A stretch of DNA of 64,000 nucleotides from an uncultured Alphaproteobacteria bacterium (lineage in GTDB: Bacteria > Pseudomonadota > Alphaproteobacteria > RF32 > CAG-239), in assembly GCA_944392835.1 (NCBI GenBank), contig CALXYB010000004.1:62001-126000 (forward strand), written 5' to 3'. Of this stretch, positions 6,638 to 15,604 are shown in pieces. Position numbers and translations under genes: made by a program. The notes under the pieces were generated by a model. That model had not been told where the DNA came from and searched no databases. It saw only the letters and a program-made list of their open reading frames with translations. Each line of letters opens with the position of its first letter. Position 1 is the stretch's first letter.

Positions 6638-9088
6638 TTACTTTTCTTCTTTCTTAACTTTTCTTTTCGCGTAGAACTGCTCTTCCGGTGCAACCTTCTC
6701 GCCTTGGTGAATAACCATCTGCTGGAACGGTATTTCTATTCCCTCTTCTATAAACCGCTTGTTAATCTCGGTTCTTAGATCACTCGGGATTATCCAACCA
6801 TTCCAGATATCATTGGTATAACATCTGACCTCAAAGTCTAAGCTAGAGGGACCAAAATCCTTAAACAAGACATAAGGCGCAGGGTTTTTCAAAACATATT
6901 TGCATTTGGCTGCACATTCCAACAAAATCTGCTTTACCTTATCAACATCCGTACCATAAGCAACGCCTACCGTTACAGACTGACGCGACCAGTTATTGCC
7001 ATGGGTCAAGTTTGTTACGGAATTTGAAATCAGCGTCGCATTCGGTATGATGATACTTGTCTTCTTGAAAGTTTCTATCTCGGTTGAGCGAATGTTTATC
7101 TGCTTAATCCGGCCTTCCTCGTTGTTTACGATTACCCAATCGCCAACCTTGAACGGACGCTCAAACAAAATGATAATGCCTGATACAAAGTTGTTAATTA
7201 CGTTCTGCAAACCAAAACCGATACCAACGGATAAGGCTGATGCAATCAAGGCCAGATTGGATAAGTTGCCGCCCATCACGGTAATGGCTATAATGGCTGC
7301 CAGAATAAAGCCAACAAAGCTAAAACCTGACGACAATGAATGCTTGATACCATCATCAATATCCATCTTTGAGAGAACGTTATTAACCAAACGCCCTCTT
7401 AATGCTTTGACGGCTGCCAAAGAGATAAGAAATGCCAAAATAGCGAAGATTATGGCAATTAAGGATATATTGACCCCACCGACCTGAAAACCAAAAAACA
7501 GTTTTTTGATACTACGCAACAATAAATCCGTTGAGACACCCCAGAGCGACAGCAATACAAAAGCCACTAACAAAACCATCATCGGGTCTATTATCAGGCT
7601 CATCCAAAAGTCTATTTTGGAAAGCATACGCCGACGCATCTTAAATGTCTTAACCCAAAAGCGCAACATCAAAACACGATGCATAACCTCTGATAAAGCT
7701 TTGCGCAAAACGATAAAAAATCCTATGACGATGGCTGTTAAAATAGAGCGGTCTAAAATGAAGGCCGAGAGTTTTGGATATCCGACGACAGCTATTAAAA
7801 AGACACCGGCTGCGAACAATGATACAAAAAACGTAATTTTAAATGCGGGACTTAATCCCTCGTCTTCTTCCGTTTCTGATGTTTCATCGGCAATATCATC
7901 TTGCACCATCTCATCATCCCAGATGACTCTTTTAACAATCAAGATAATGCAGAAAGCCTTCACAGCGCTTGATAATACGGTTATGAAATAGTTTAGCTCC
8001 AAACCATAATTGGCTGTTACGGCAACATGCTCCAGAAATGAGGCAATACCGATGGAATAGGCACTGAAATATAAGGCTTTGGTTATGCGTTTGGCTTTGT
8101 CATTGCTGATATTTACCAAGCGCCATTTTTCATTATATGGGGCAAAAGTTACGCGCGAAAATGCCGCAGCCATAATAACAAACAAAGAATAATACAAAAA
8201 GCTGGCTAATGTCAGACCAAAAAAACCAATAGTCAAAACCTTGGTACTAATTATCCATACCAGAAAACCTATGATGATTGAGGACGGAATAACGCCATAA
8301 GCGATAGCCACAAAAACAGCCGCAAAAACTTTTTTGCCGTATCTCGGGTGTTCATCTTCTTTCTTGTAACCAAAACGGCGCATAATGAATAAACGTAACC
8401 AAATACCAAACCACAAAGAAAACAGCACCGTAAAACCGACCGGAATAATGTTTGACTTAACAAATTCGCGCTGCTCGGCATTGAGTTCTCCGTACCATGA
8501 AACAGGTGAACGTATAATATCAAAAACAAATTCAACGAACTGCTTGGATGCCCCCAACAAAACACTCGGATAATAAAGCGGTGTCTGTTTGGTTAGCAAA
8601 CTACCCAAAAGCTCCTTGTTACGGATGTCTAATATTAGCGCATTCAGTTCATCTATTTTGGTCAGCAAGACATCTGCTTCCGCAAGTTTACCCTTTTGAT
8701 AGGCTTCCTCTTTGCCAAACTCCTCTCTTTTCTGAGCAATGACTTTTAATTCTTGACTGCCATCCTCCGGCGCTGTACCTAAAGCCTCTATTCTCTTTTG
8801 AACGAAGGTCAATTCTTGTTCTATGCTCTTGCGGGCGACCATAAGTTTCCCTCTGGTTTCATCCAAAAAGCTGACTTCCTCAGACATCTGCTTAATGGAA
8901 ACCTGACCGCTTTTAAGCATTTCCTCTATCTGTTGCAGTTTTTTACTTGTTTTGGGATAGTTTATTTCCGGTGTATTGTAGACATCCACCAGTTCGGTTA
9001 CGGCGTCAACCGAAGTTTTGTCCGCGGCAAATACTCCGGAAACATTAACCAATAGAGCAACAAGTAAAAGACTTAACAGTTTTTTCAT
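6638..9088 (-). CDS. MscS-family mechanosensitive channel, long form
   Basis: This 816-residue protein has a signal peptide (to about VFA-21), a periplasmic alpha-helical coiled-coil region to roughly residue 165, about ten membrane helices, and a C-terminal MscS core. The pore-lining helix and following segment are clear: LALIASALSVGIGFGLQNVI then NNFVSGIIILFERPFKVGDW, followed by the beta domain. Such channels open under membrane tension and release solutes during osmotic downshift. Size and layout resemble the large MscK-like or DUF3772-type members rather than the short MscS. A charged cytoplasmic loop near residues 395-410 is rich in Asp/Glu. It ends near the promoter of tRNA-Thr. Confidence 0.88.
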   Translation of the reverse strand: MKKLLSLLLVALLVNVSGVFAADKTSVDAVTELVDVYNTPEINYPKTSKKLQQIEEMLKSGQVSIKQMSEEVSFLDETRGKLMVARKSIEQELTFVQKRIEALGTAPEDGSQELKVIAQKREEFGKEEAYQKGKLAEADVLLTKIDELNALILDIRNKELLGSLLTKQTPLYYPSVLLGASKQFVEFVFDIIRSPVSWYGELNAEQREFVKSNIIPVGFTVLFSLWFGIWLRLFIMRRFGYKKEDEHPRYGKKVFAAVFVAIAYGVIPSSIIIGFLVWIISTKVLTIGFFGLTLASFLYYSLFVIMAAAFSRVTFAPYNEKWRLVNISNDKAKRITKALYFSAYSIGIASFLEHVAVTANYGLELNYFITVLSSAVKAFCIILIVKRVIWDDEMVQDDIADETSETEEDEGLSPAFKITFFVSLFAAGVFLIAVVGYPKLSAFILDRSILTAIVIGFFIVLRKALSEVMHRVLMLRFWVKTFKMRRRMLSKIDFWMSLIIDPMMVLLVAFVLLSLWGVSTDLLLRSIKKLFFGFQVGGVNISLIAIIFAILAFLISLAAVKALRGRLVNNVLSKMDIDDGIKHSLSSGFSFVGFILAAIIAITVMGGNLSNLALIASALSVGIGFGLQNVINNFVSGIIILFERPFKVGDWVIVNNEEGRIKQINIRSTEIETFKKTSIIIPNATLISNSVTNLTHGNNWSRQSVTVGVAYGTDVDKVKQILLECAAKCKYVLKNPAPYVLFKDFGPSSLDFEVRCYTNDIWNGWIIPSDLRTEINKRFIEEGIEIPFQQMVIHQGEKVAPEEQFYAKRKVKKEEK

Positions 9089-9110
9089 CAGAGGGGTCCT
9101 TTAATAGGGT

Positions 9111-10118
9111 TTAGTTCTTTTCTGCCAAGATTTGTTTCATTATTTCAAAAGCATTTTTTGCAACGCCGACACGCAAGTTGTCCGCAACTGACCAAAAGCT
9201 GAAACCGTTTTCAACCGAGGCATCCTGACGCAGGCGGCTGACATAAATCTCGTCTTCACCCTGAACATCGGTCAAGCTGACATAACCGCCTTCTACATTC
9301 TTGTCAAAAACAACTATGCCTTTGGCTGACTTCATATCGCCACGAACAGCGTCTACATCTACATCTTGTTCGCATTCCACATTTACAAACTGTGCCGCAC
9401 CGATAAATGCCGGAACAATCGCGCAATTGGCGTGAACCTTAATATCTCCGCCCAAAATCTTTTTGGTTTCGGCATTCATTGACCATTCGCACTGTGTTTC
9501 TTCGCCGATGAACTCGCCGACTTGCGGAATGACATTAAAAGCAATTTGTTTATGGAAAACTTGTTGGTCGTCAACCAAAGTTTCGTTCATAAAAATTTTG
9601 CGGGTTTGGTTAAACAATTCATCCATTCCGTCCTTACCATAAACCGAAGCGGAAATATATGCCGAAACGACAATACGCTTTATTTTGTTGTTCTTGATAA
9701 CCTTTTCTATCGGCAAAAGCATTTGAGTTACCATCGCCGAAGGCAAGGACACAATATTGTGCTTAGCGGAAGCGATTTGTTCATCATTCAAACCGGCAAT
9801 AATCATCGGAACATCCGGCTCGGCAAAAAAGGCATCAGTGCAATCTATGACCTTGGCATGCTGCGCCGCTTTTTTTACAAAACGTTTGGAGGTCTCCGCA
9901 TTGCCTGCAAAAATAGCAACATCGGTCTTAGAAAAATCAAAATCATCCAAGTTTAAGACATCTAACTCATCATCTTCGCCGTAAGATACCTGATTACCCA
10001 TCGGGCATTTGGGCTCCAACGCAAAAACATCTTTTGCTTTAATACCATCTGCTTCCAAGAAGCTCAAAATTTCTCTGCCGACACTTTCCATTACGCCGAC
10101 AACTGCAACTTTTGTCAT
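9111..10118 (-). CDS. Aspartate-semialdehyde dehydrogenase-like protein lacking catalytic residues
   Basis: The 335-residue chain aligns along its length with Asd: an N-terminal nucleotide-binding region (VAVVGVMESVGREILSFL), FNVIPQVGEFIGEET near 195, ETKKILG near 217, a VHANCAIVP block near 228, and the C-terminal DNLRVGVAKNAFEI. The catalytic cysteine motif (PNC in true Asd) reads PSA at 126-128. The usual CVRVPV...GHS block reads CAIVPAFIGAAQ, so the substrate Arg and catalytic His are also gone. The SGAG region is replaced by ISASVYG. This is probably a pseudoenzyme comparable in idea to E. coli Usg, with a regulatory or unknown role. A real asd must lie elsewhere if lysine and threonine are made. 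Confidence 0.8.
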   Translation of the reverse strand: MTKVAVVGVMESVGREILSFLEADGIKAKDVFALEPKCPMGNQVSYGEDDELDVLNLDDFDFSKTDVAIFAGNAETSKRFVKKAAQHAKVIDCTDAFFAEPDVPMIIAGLNDEQIASAKHNIVSLPSAMVTQMLLPIEKVIKNNKIKRIVVSAYISASVYGKDGMDELFNQTRKIFMNETLVDDQQVFHKQIAFNVIPQVGEFIGEETQCEWSMNAETKKILGGDIKVHANCAIVPAFIGAAQFVNVECEQDVDVDAVRGDMKSAKGIVVFDKNVEGGYVSLTDVQGEDEIYVSRLRQDASVENGFSFWSVADNLRVGVAKNAFEIMKQILAEKN

Positions 10119-10233
10119 GTACTTTTCCTCTTTCTTATAAGAATCTGAATTTAATGTGAAAATAGCATAAATTTATTTATAAAATGATAATATTTGAGAT
10201 TGATATAAGGCAATTTGCCCTTTAATGCAAGAC

Positions 10234-11898
10234 CTATGCACCGATTAAAACTCTGGCTGCCGCTCTTGCTTCGTCGGTGATTTTCTCTCCGGCAAGCATA
10301 CGGGCAATTTCCTCATGCCGTTCAATGTCGTTTAGTTCGCGAACTTTGGTGGTGGTTACATTATCAACCGTGTTTTTCTCCACCTTAAAGTGATGATTGC
10401 CGCGTGAGGCGACTTGCGGAGAATGGGTTACAACCAAAACCTGAACATCATGCGCCAAGCGGGCCAACCTTTCGCCCACTGCCTGAGCCGTGGCTCCGCC
10501 GACACCGGCGTCAACCTCATCAAAAATCATGGTAGAAACCGATGAGCTTTGTGCCAAGTTAACCTTTAAGGCCAACATAAATCTGGCCAGCTCACCGCCG
10601 GAGGCTATTTTGTTAATCGGGCCTTGCGGCGAGTTCGGGTTGGTGGCAACCGTGAAATAAACATTATCAAAACCGCTCTCGTTCCAAGCGCTCTCGTCTA
10701 ATTTTTCAACAATGGTTACAAAGCGGGCTTTTTCCATTTTTAACGGCGGCAACTCGGCCATAACCTGATTATCCAACTGCAATGCTACAGCCTTGCGGCG
10801 CGAGCTTAATTCCGTTGCCGACTTAATATAATCTGTCTTAGCTTGTTCTTCGGCGCGGCGGAGTTCGTTTATGCCCTCCTCGCCCAGCTCTATGGTTGCC
10901 AATTTCTGCTTAAAATCGGCCAAGACATCCGGCAAGTCATCAATGGTGGTTTGATGTTTGCGCGCCAAACCTCTTAAAGCAAACAAGCGGCTTTCAATAT
11001 TTTCCAGCTCGCTTTGGTTTAAGCTCACGTTTTGTGAAGCCTCCTCCAACTCGTTGACGGCCTCGTTCACATCTATCAAAGCTTGCTCCAGCATATTGAC
11101 AATGTCATCATATTTGCCTTCTACCAAGCTATTGGCCTTGTCCATGGCTGATTGCGCCTGACGTATGGCTGACTGCACATCCGCGCCTTGGGTCAGAGCA
11201 CCGTAAGCATAGCTCAAGCTCTCAATGATTTTTTCGGCATTCATCATTTCCAGACGCTTTTTGCTCAGGCTCTCTTCTTCGCCTTTTTCGGGGTTTAGTT
11301 TTTCCAGCTCATCTACCCAATGGCGCAAAGCATCTTCATCGCTTTTGGCTTTGGCAACATTATTCTCCGCCTCTAACCTTGCGGCTTTGGCTTTTTTGTA
11401 GTTTGCAAATTTTTCTTTTACCTCTGCCAAAAGATTTTTATATCCGGCATAAGCGTCCAAAACATCACGATGATTGGCGGGATTGAGCAAACCTTGATTG
11501 TCAAACTGCCCATGAACCTCCACCAGATATTTGCCCAACTCTTTTAAGAGTTTGGCGCTTATGGGTTGGTCGTTGAAAAATATTTTGCCCTTGCCGTCTT
11601 TATTCAGGCTTCTCTTGATGGTTATCTCTTCATCCGCCTCCAGCTCGTACTCCTCACACAGCGCAAAAAGCGGATTATTCTTATCCTTCACCTCAAAAGT
11701 GGCGGTTACGCTCAACTTGTCCTCGCCTTGGCGAATGAGCGAAGTTTCCGCCCGATTGCCAAGCACCAACCCAAGTGAATCCAACAAAATGGATTTTCCG
11801 GCGCCGGTTTCACCCGTCAAAACGCTTAAGCCGGATTTGAAGTCCAAATCCAGCTTGTCTATTAAAACCACGTTGCGAATTGAGAGCGATTGAAGCAT
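10234..11898 (-). CDS. recN: DNA repair ATPase RecN
   Basis: RecN is an SMC-like ATPase that holds broken DNA ends during recombinational repair. The 554-residue protein has Walker A GETGAGKS at residues 29-36, a long central coiled coil (about 150-370), the ABC signature SGGELARFML, and Walker B MIFDEVDAGVGG, followed by the VTHSPQVASRG switch region. Length is normal. It sits eight bases after bamD in the usual alphaproteobacterial lpxC-bamD-recN order and is probably in the same transcript. Confidence 0.95.
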   Translation of the reverse strand: MLQSLSIRNVVLIDKLDLDFKSGLSVLTGETGAGKSILLDSLGLVLGNRAETSLIRQGEDKLSVTATFEVKDKNNPLFALCEEYELEADEEITIKRSLNKDGKGKIFFNDQPISAKLLKELGKYLVEVHGQFDNQGLLNPANHRDVLDAYAGYKNLLAEVKEKFANYKKAKAARLEAENNVAKAKSDEDALRHWVDELEKLNPEKGEEESLSKKRLEMMNAEKIIESLSYAYGALTQGADVQSAIRQAQSAMDKANSLVEGKYDDIVNMLEQALIDVNEAVNELEEASQNVSLNQSELENIESRLFALRGLARKHQTTIDDLPDVLADFKQKLATIELGEEGINELRRAEEQAKTDYIKSATELSSRRKAVALQLDNQVMAELPPLKMEKARFVTIVEKLDESAWNESGFDNVYFTVATNPNSPQGPINKIASGGELARFMLALKVNLAQSSSVSTMIFDEVDAGVGGATAQAVGERLARLAHDVQVLVVTHSPQVASRGNHHFKVEKNTVDNVTTTKVRELNDIERHEEIARMLAGEKITDEARAAARVLIGA

Positions 11899-11906
11899 TG
11901 TTTACC

Positions 11907-12653
11907 TTATTTTATTTTCAGCACCTTGCGGGCGGCTTTGGTCCATTTGCTCTTGGGATAGTTATATTCCAAAACCCGATAAGCCTGATTGGCCTCTTTG
12001 TTTAACCCCAAAATCGTATAAATCTCTACCTGACGATACAAGGCTTCCTCAATATGCGAGGTCATCTGATAATCATTGACCACGACCGAAAATCTGTTCA
12101 AAGCGGAAAGATAGTTGCCCTGCTTGAGATAATAACGTCCGACCTCCATCTCTTTACCGGCCAAGTGGTCATAAGTCAGCTCCAGCTTGAGTGCGGCATC
12201 CTTAGCATATTCGGTATTCGGGAAACGTGTGATAACCTGACGCAAAGCCTGCAGAGCCAGCCGTGTGTTTTCTTGGTCTTTTTCAACGCCGGTGATTTGT
12301 TCATAGTAGCAAAGGGCTTTCAGATAATAAGCATAGGCGATGTCTTTGTTGCCGGGGTGAAATTTGATGAAACGGTCCAGACTTAAAATAGCGTCATCAT
12401 ATTTTTGGTCTTTGTAATAAGCATAAGCTCCCATAATTTTGGCTTTGGTTGCCCATTTGGAATAAGGATATTCCAGCTCAACTTTTTCAAAAGTTTCGGC
12501 GGCTTTTTTATAAGAGGTCTTGTCCAGGTCATCATGCGCCTGATTGTATAACTCCTCCGCGGTTTGCGTTTTTTCCGCCTCTTTGGTGGAAGAGCAACCG
12601 ACCGTTAAGCCCAAACAAAAAATGCAGACCAAAAAAAGTTTTAACTTTTTCAT
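11907..12653 (-). CDS. bamD: Outer membrane assembly lipoprotein BamD
   Basis: BamD is the essential lipoprotein of the BAM complex that inserts beta-barrels into the outer membrane. The start is placed at 12653 (MKKLKLF) because AAGGA lies 8 bases upstream; a longer frame exists without such support. The lipobox LTVGC gives lipidated Cys20. The mature protein has five TPR-like helices, including AEELYNQAHDDLDKTSYKKA, YPYSKWATKA and RFPNTEYAKDA, all typical of BamD/ComL. It starts ten bases after lpxC and is followed by recN, so envelope assembly and DNA repair genes share a unit here. Confidence 0.95.
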   Translation of the reverse strand: MKKLKLFLVCIFCLGLTVGCSSTKEAEKTQTAEELYNQAHDDLDKTSYKKAAETFEKVELEYPYSKWATKAKIMGAYAYYKDQKYDDAILSLDRFIKFHPGNKDIAYAYYLKALCYYEQITGVEKDQENTRLALQALRQVITRFPNTEYAKDAALKLELTYDHLAGKEMEVGRYYLKQGNYLSALNRFSVVVNDYQMTSHIEEALYRQVEIYTILGLNKEANQAYRVLEYNYPKSKWTKAARKVLKIK

Positions 12654-12663
12654 TCTCTCATCC

Positions 12664-13512
12664 TTATACCAATTCATAATTAGATTTGTCAGCGAACAAA
12701 AGTTTTAAGAGTTCGTTGTTATGAAAATGTCCGGTTTTGGAAGCGGTTAATTCGCCCAAAATACGATGTCCGGAAGTGAACAAATCGCCAATAGCATCCA
12801 TAACCTTATGGTTGACACATTCGTTTTTGACACGAAAACCACCGGGGTTTAAAATCTGCTCGCCATCCAAAACCACCGCATTATCCAAGCTGCCACCCTT
12901 AGCCAGACCGATGGATTGAAGATAATCCACCTGATATTTTTCACAAAAAGTGCGGCAAGGCGCAATTTTTTGTTCAAAAACCTCCGGCGTAATCTCGCCC
13001 GAGAACTTCTGATGTCCGACAATCTGAGACGGAAATTCTATCTCAAAATTTACGGCAAATTTGTCGGCCGGTTTTAAGGTTGCCGTATTGCCGTTTTTAT
13101 CCGTAAAAGAAACTTCCTTTTTAACTTTGAGATACATACGCGGGGCGCTCAAATCCCTAAGTTCAACTTCCTTTAAGGCATCAAAAAACATTTTACCGCT
13201 ACCGTCCATAATCGGGAGCTCCTGATTATTGACTTCTATCAGCGCATTATCTATGCCCTTAACATATAAAGCCGCCATTACATGCTCAATGGTGGAAACC
13301 AGATTGCCTTCAGCATCGCCCAAGCAAGTGCAATTCTGAGTATTAACAACATTGCTGTACAAGGCCTTAATCTCTGGTTTGTTTGGCAAATCAACACGGC
13401 GAAAAACTATTCCCGTATTGGCCGGCGCGGGAAGAATTGACATAGTGACGTTACAGCCGGAATGAAGACCGATGCCGTTTAGTTGAACTGATTTTGATAT
13501 AGTCGTCTGCAT
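12664..13512 (-). CDS. lpxC: UDP-3-O-acyl-N-acetylglucosamine deacetylase LpxC
   Basis: LpxC catalyses the committed step of lipid A synthesis: zinc-dependent deacetylation of UDP-3-O-acyl-GlcNAc in the cytoplasm. The start is the ATG at 13512 (MQTTISK), with AAGGAG six bases upstream. Zinc ligands are visible as STIEHV (His77) and NHKVMDAIGD (His235, Asp239). The catalytic base lies in TGHFHNNELL (His262). At 282 residues it is slightly shorter than the usual 300. Its presence shows the cell makes lipopolysaccharide. Confidence 0.96.
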   Translation of the reverse strand: MQTTISKSVQLNGIGLHSGCNVTMSILPAPANTGIVFRRVDLPNKPEIKALYSNVVNTQNCTCLGDAEGNLVSTIEHVMAALYVKGIDNALIEVNNQELPIMDGSGKMFFDALKEVELRDLSAPRMYLKVKKEVSFTDKNGNTATLKPADKFAVNFEIEFPSQIVGHQKFSGEITPEVFEQKIAPCRTFCEKYQVDYLQSIGLAKGGSLDNAVVLDGEQILNPGGFRVKNECVNHKVMDAIGDLFTSGHRILGELTASKTGHFHNNELLKLLFADKSNYELV

Positions 13513-13540
13513 ATGCAACTCCTTATGAACAAAAAACTTT

Positions 13541-13925
13541 TCAGGCGACCTATAAGCCGGGTTCTGTACGCCTTGCGGCGCGATAGCTATTCATCTTGGC
13601 CGAATATTACTACACGGCTCAACGCGACCTACCTCTGGAGCAGAGTGGAAACCCTCCGTATAACCAAGGCATAAAGCCTCAGCCCTCCTAACTTGGTCTT
13701 GCTTCAGATAGGGTTTACCTTGCCAAAACCGTTGCCGATTTTGCGGTGAGCTCTTACCTCGCCTTTTCAACCTTACCTTTTCAAAAAAAGGCGGTATATT
13801 TCTGCGGCACTTTCCCTCGGATTTCTCCGGCCGGACGTTATCCGGTATCTTGTTTCCTTGAAGCCCGGACTTTCCTCTTTGGCGGATTTTCCTTTCCGCA
13901 AAGCAGCTATCCGGTCGCCTGTTCT
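13541..13925 (-). ncRNA. rnpB: RNase P RNA (class A)
   Basis: The minus strand carries the hallmark conserved blocks of bacterial RNase P RNA: GAGGAAAGTCCGGGCT near the 5' end (13862-13877), GGGAAAGTGCCGCAGAAA (13799-13816) and the 3' block ACAGAACCCGGCTTATAGG. The ends pair as the P1 helix (AGGCGACC near 13920 with GGTCGCCT near 13543). Length is about 385 bases, typical for alphaproteobacteria. A TTTAAT -10-like sequence (13932-13937) and a TTGCAA (13953-13958) lie just upstream. The ends are approximate. Confidence 0.95.
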
Positions 13926-13990
13926 TGGTAGATTAAACGCAGCTCAAAATTATTGCAAGTGCTTTATGAAAAGATTGAGCAATTTTAACA

Positions 13991-14023
13991 AAAAAAAAGA
14001 GCTCTCTCCCGAGAGCCCTTCTT
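13991..14023 (-). terminator. Terminator after the unknown gene at 14044
   Basis: GGGCTCTC and GAGAGAGCTC pair over a short loop on the minus strand and run into nine T after one C. Confidence 0.75.
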
Positions 14024-14043
14024 TGTGATTCCAACCACTTGCA

Positions 14044-14790
14044 TTATGCAACGCGTGGCGGCTGGAATGTTGTTTGAGCGACCGATTTGGGTTTGCCCAT
14101 CTGGTCGTCATAAAATTCTGATTTTTCTGCCGAGAAGTAGCCCAGAACTTTATAAGAGGCCAGCTTTCCGTCGTTTCCCCACCAAACAATATAATTACAG
14201 CCATAAACGTCGTTTAAGTCTGTAATATTTATCATTGGTGTGGTTAAAAATTCAAGTCCACCCCAGAGCACTCCGAAGGTGTTTACATCGGAGTAGACCC
14301 AATATGACGTTACATTTCCTTTCGGAACATATACGTCGTAGTCAAACTCTGAATGGGAGAACTCATATTTTTTTGCCAGCACGTCTTTGGGAATGGCATA
14401 ATACTCATTCTTTATGACGTTTTGAGCTGCAACCTTGGTTTCGTCAAGCTCTATTTCGTGCTCAACATAACCATCAATCACAGTCGTCAGCTTTTCTCCC
14501 GGCTTTACATTCCGCCACACGCGGATTTTCTCCGTTTTTACAGCAGCGTAAACACCGTGTTTTCGCAGCATCTTTTTGCCGTGCTCTTTGTAGTCTACAA
14601 AGAAGTACTGCACACCTATCTCATTAAATAATGATTTCGGCATTTCTACTTCTTTTCCGTCCACAACAGCGATGGCTTTTCCGTCAATCACTGTTATGTA
14701 GTTTCCTACAAATGTCTCTGCTTCTTTAGCACTAACTCTAGTAAATACCACGTTGTCCGCAGTGCGGAATACCTTATTAAAATTTTCCAT
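14044..14790 (-). CDS. Conserved-looking protein of unknown function
   Basis: This 248-residue soluble protein has no signal peptide and no membrane helix. It has repeated beta-strand-like segments (NYITVIDGKAIAVVDGKEVEM, PGEKLTTVIDGYVEHEIELD) and an aromatic C-terminal half (TSYWVYSDVNTFGVLWGGLEF, NYIVWWGNDG). The Val-Ile-Asp-Gly motif appears twice in the N-terminal half (near residues 34 and 104), which may mark an internal repeat. I do not recognise the family. It is monocistronic, between rnpB and the division cluster promoter, with a terminator directly after it. The ribosome site is weak. Confidence 0.65.
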   Translation of the reverse strand: MENFNKVFRTADNVVFTRVSAKEAETFVGNYITVIDGKAIAVVDGKEVEMPKSLFNEIGVQYFFVDYKEHGKKMLRKHGVYAAVKTEKIRVWRNVKPGEKLTTVIDGYVEHEIELDETKVAAQNVIKNEYYAIPKDVLAKKYEFSHSEFDYDVYVPKGNVTSYWVYSDVNTFGVLWGGLEFLTTPMINITDLNDVYGCNYIVWWGNDGKLASYKVLGYFSAEKSEFYDDQMGKPKSVAQTTFQPPRVA

Positions 14791-15064
14791 ACTAATAATC
14801 GGGCATTTAGTTCATCTACACTCAAGAGCCCATCCTCAAGCAAGATACATTTAATATTTTAACAGTTATCAGAATATCATATTTTCCAAGGGGTGTAAAT
14901 AGACAAAATAAACAGAAATCTAGATTTAAACAAGGGCTAAAAAAATGTTATTTTTTATCCCCAAAAAATTATTCTTTCTTACACCAAGCCCAGAGCCAGA
15001 TTGGCGAGAATCACAATAATTTCACTCAGAACAAAACATGAACAGTTAACAAAATACTAAATTT

Positions 15065-15108
15065 TCCCATTGAAACCCATAAAAACCCATGATATACCAT
15101 AAGGTATA
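15065..15108 (+). promoter_or_regulatory. MraZ operator and promoter of the division cluster
   Basis: On the minus strand three TGGGN boxes (15085-15089, 15075-15079, 15065-15069) are each separated by five bases, a 10-bp period that matches the known MraZ binding site. A promoter with TTGAAA (15070-15075) and TATACC (15093-15098), 17 bases apart, overlaps them, so MraZ bound here would block its own operon. TATACC-ATAA-GGTATA at 15093-15108 is an additional palindrome. Confidence 0.8.
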
Positions 15109-15157
15109 GGGTTAATGGGTTTGAAGGATTCTAAAATTGAGAAAAACTTTTCTCTTT

Positions 15158-15604
15158 ATGGATACGATTTTTAACAAGGTGGACGCCAAGGGGCGCGTTT
15201 CCTTGCCTTCAGACTATCGCGCAATCGTTAAAGAATTATCAACCGAGATTGTTTGCTACCGCAGTCTTACCGCACCCTGCATTGAGGGCTGCACCGAAGA
15301 ACTGTTGGACAAGCTTGCCACAGAGATTGAAAACGCTACGGACTTTTTCTCCGAAACCCAAGATAACCTTACAAACCTTATTTTCGGTGATGCCAAAAGA
15401 TTTACCTTCGATTCAACCGGACGCATTATGCTCACCGAAAAGCTTCTTAAACACGCTAACATTACCGACACAGCCGTCTTTGTCGGTAAAGGACGCAAAT
15501 TCCAGATTTGGAACCCTGAAAACTGGGAAAAAGAAGAAGCACGCATTCGGGCTGAGGTCTTGAAAAACAGACCGACCCTCACTCGCAAGACGGAGGGCGA
15601 ATAA
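15158..15604 (+). CDS. mraZ: Transcriptional regulator MraZ
   Basis: MraZ is a ring-forming DNA-binding protein that represses the division and cell-wall cluster it heads. The start is taken as the ATG at 15158 (MDTIFNKVDAKGRVSLP), which matches the family N-terminus; an upstream TTG at 15137 is unlikely. The roughly 148-residue protein has two SpoVT/AbrB-like domains, the second around FTFDSTGRIMLTEKLLKHA. Its operator is visible at 15065-15089. The stop codon overlaps the rsmH start by one base, so the two are translationally coupled. Confidence 0.93.
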   Translation: MDTIFNKVDAKGRVSLPSDYRAIVKELSTEIVCYRSLTAPCIEGCTEELLDKLATEIENATDFFSETQDNLTNLIFGDAKRFTFDSTGRIMLTEKLLKHANITDTAVFVGKGRKFQIWNPENWEKEEARIRAEVLKNRPTLTRKTEGE

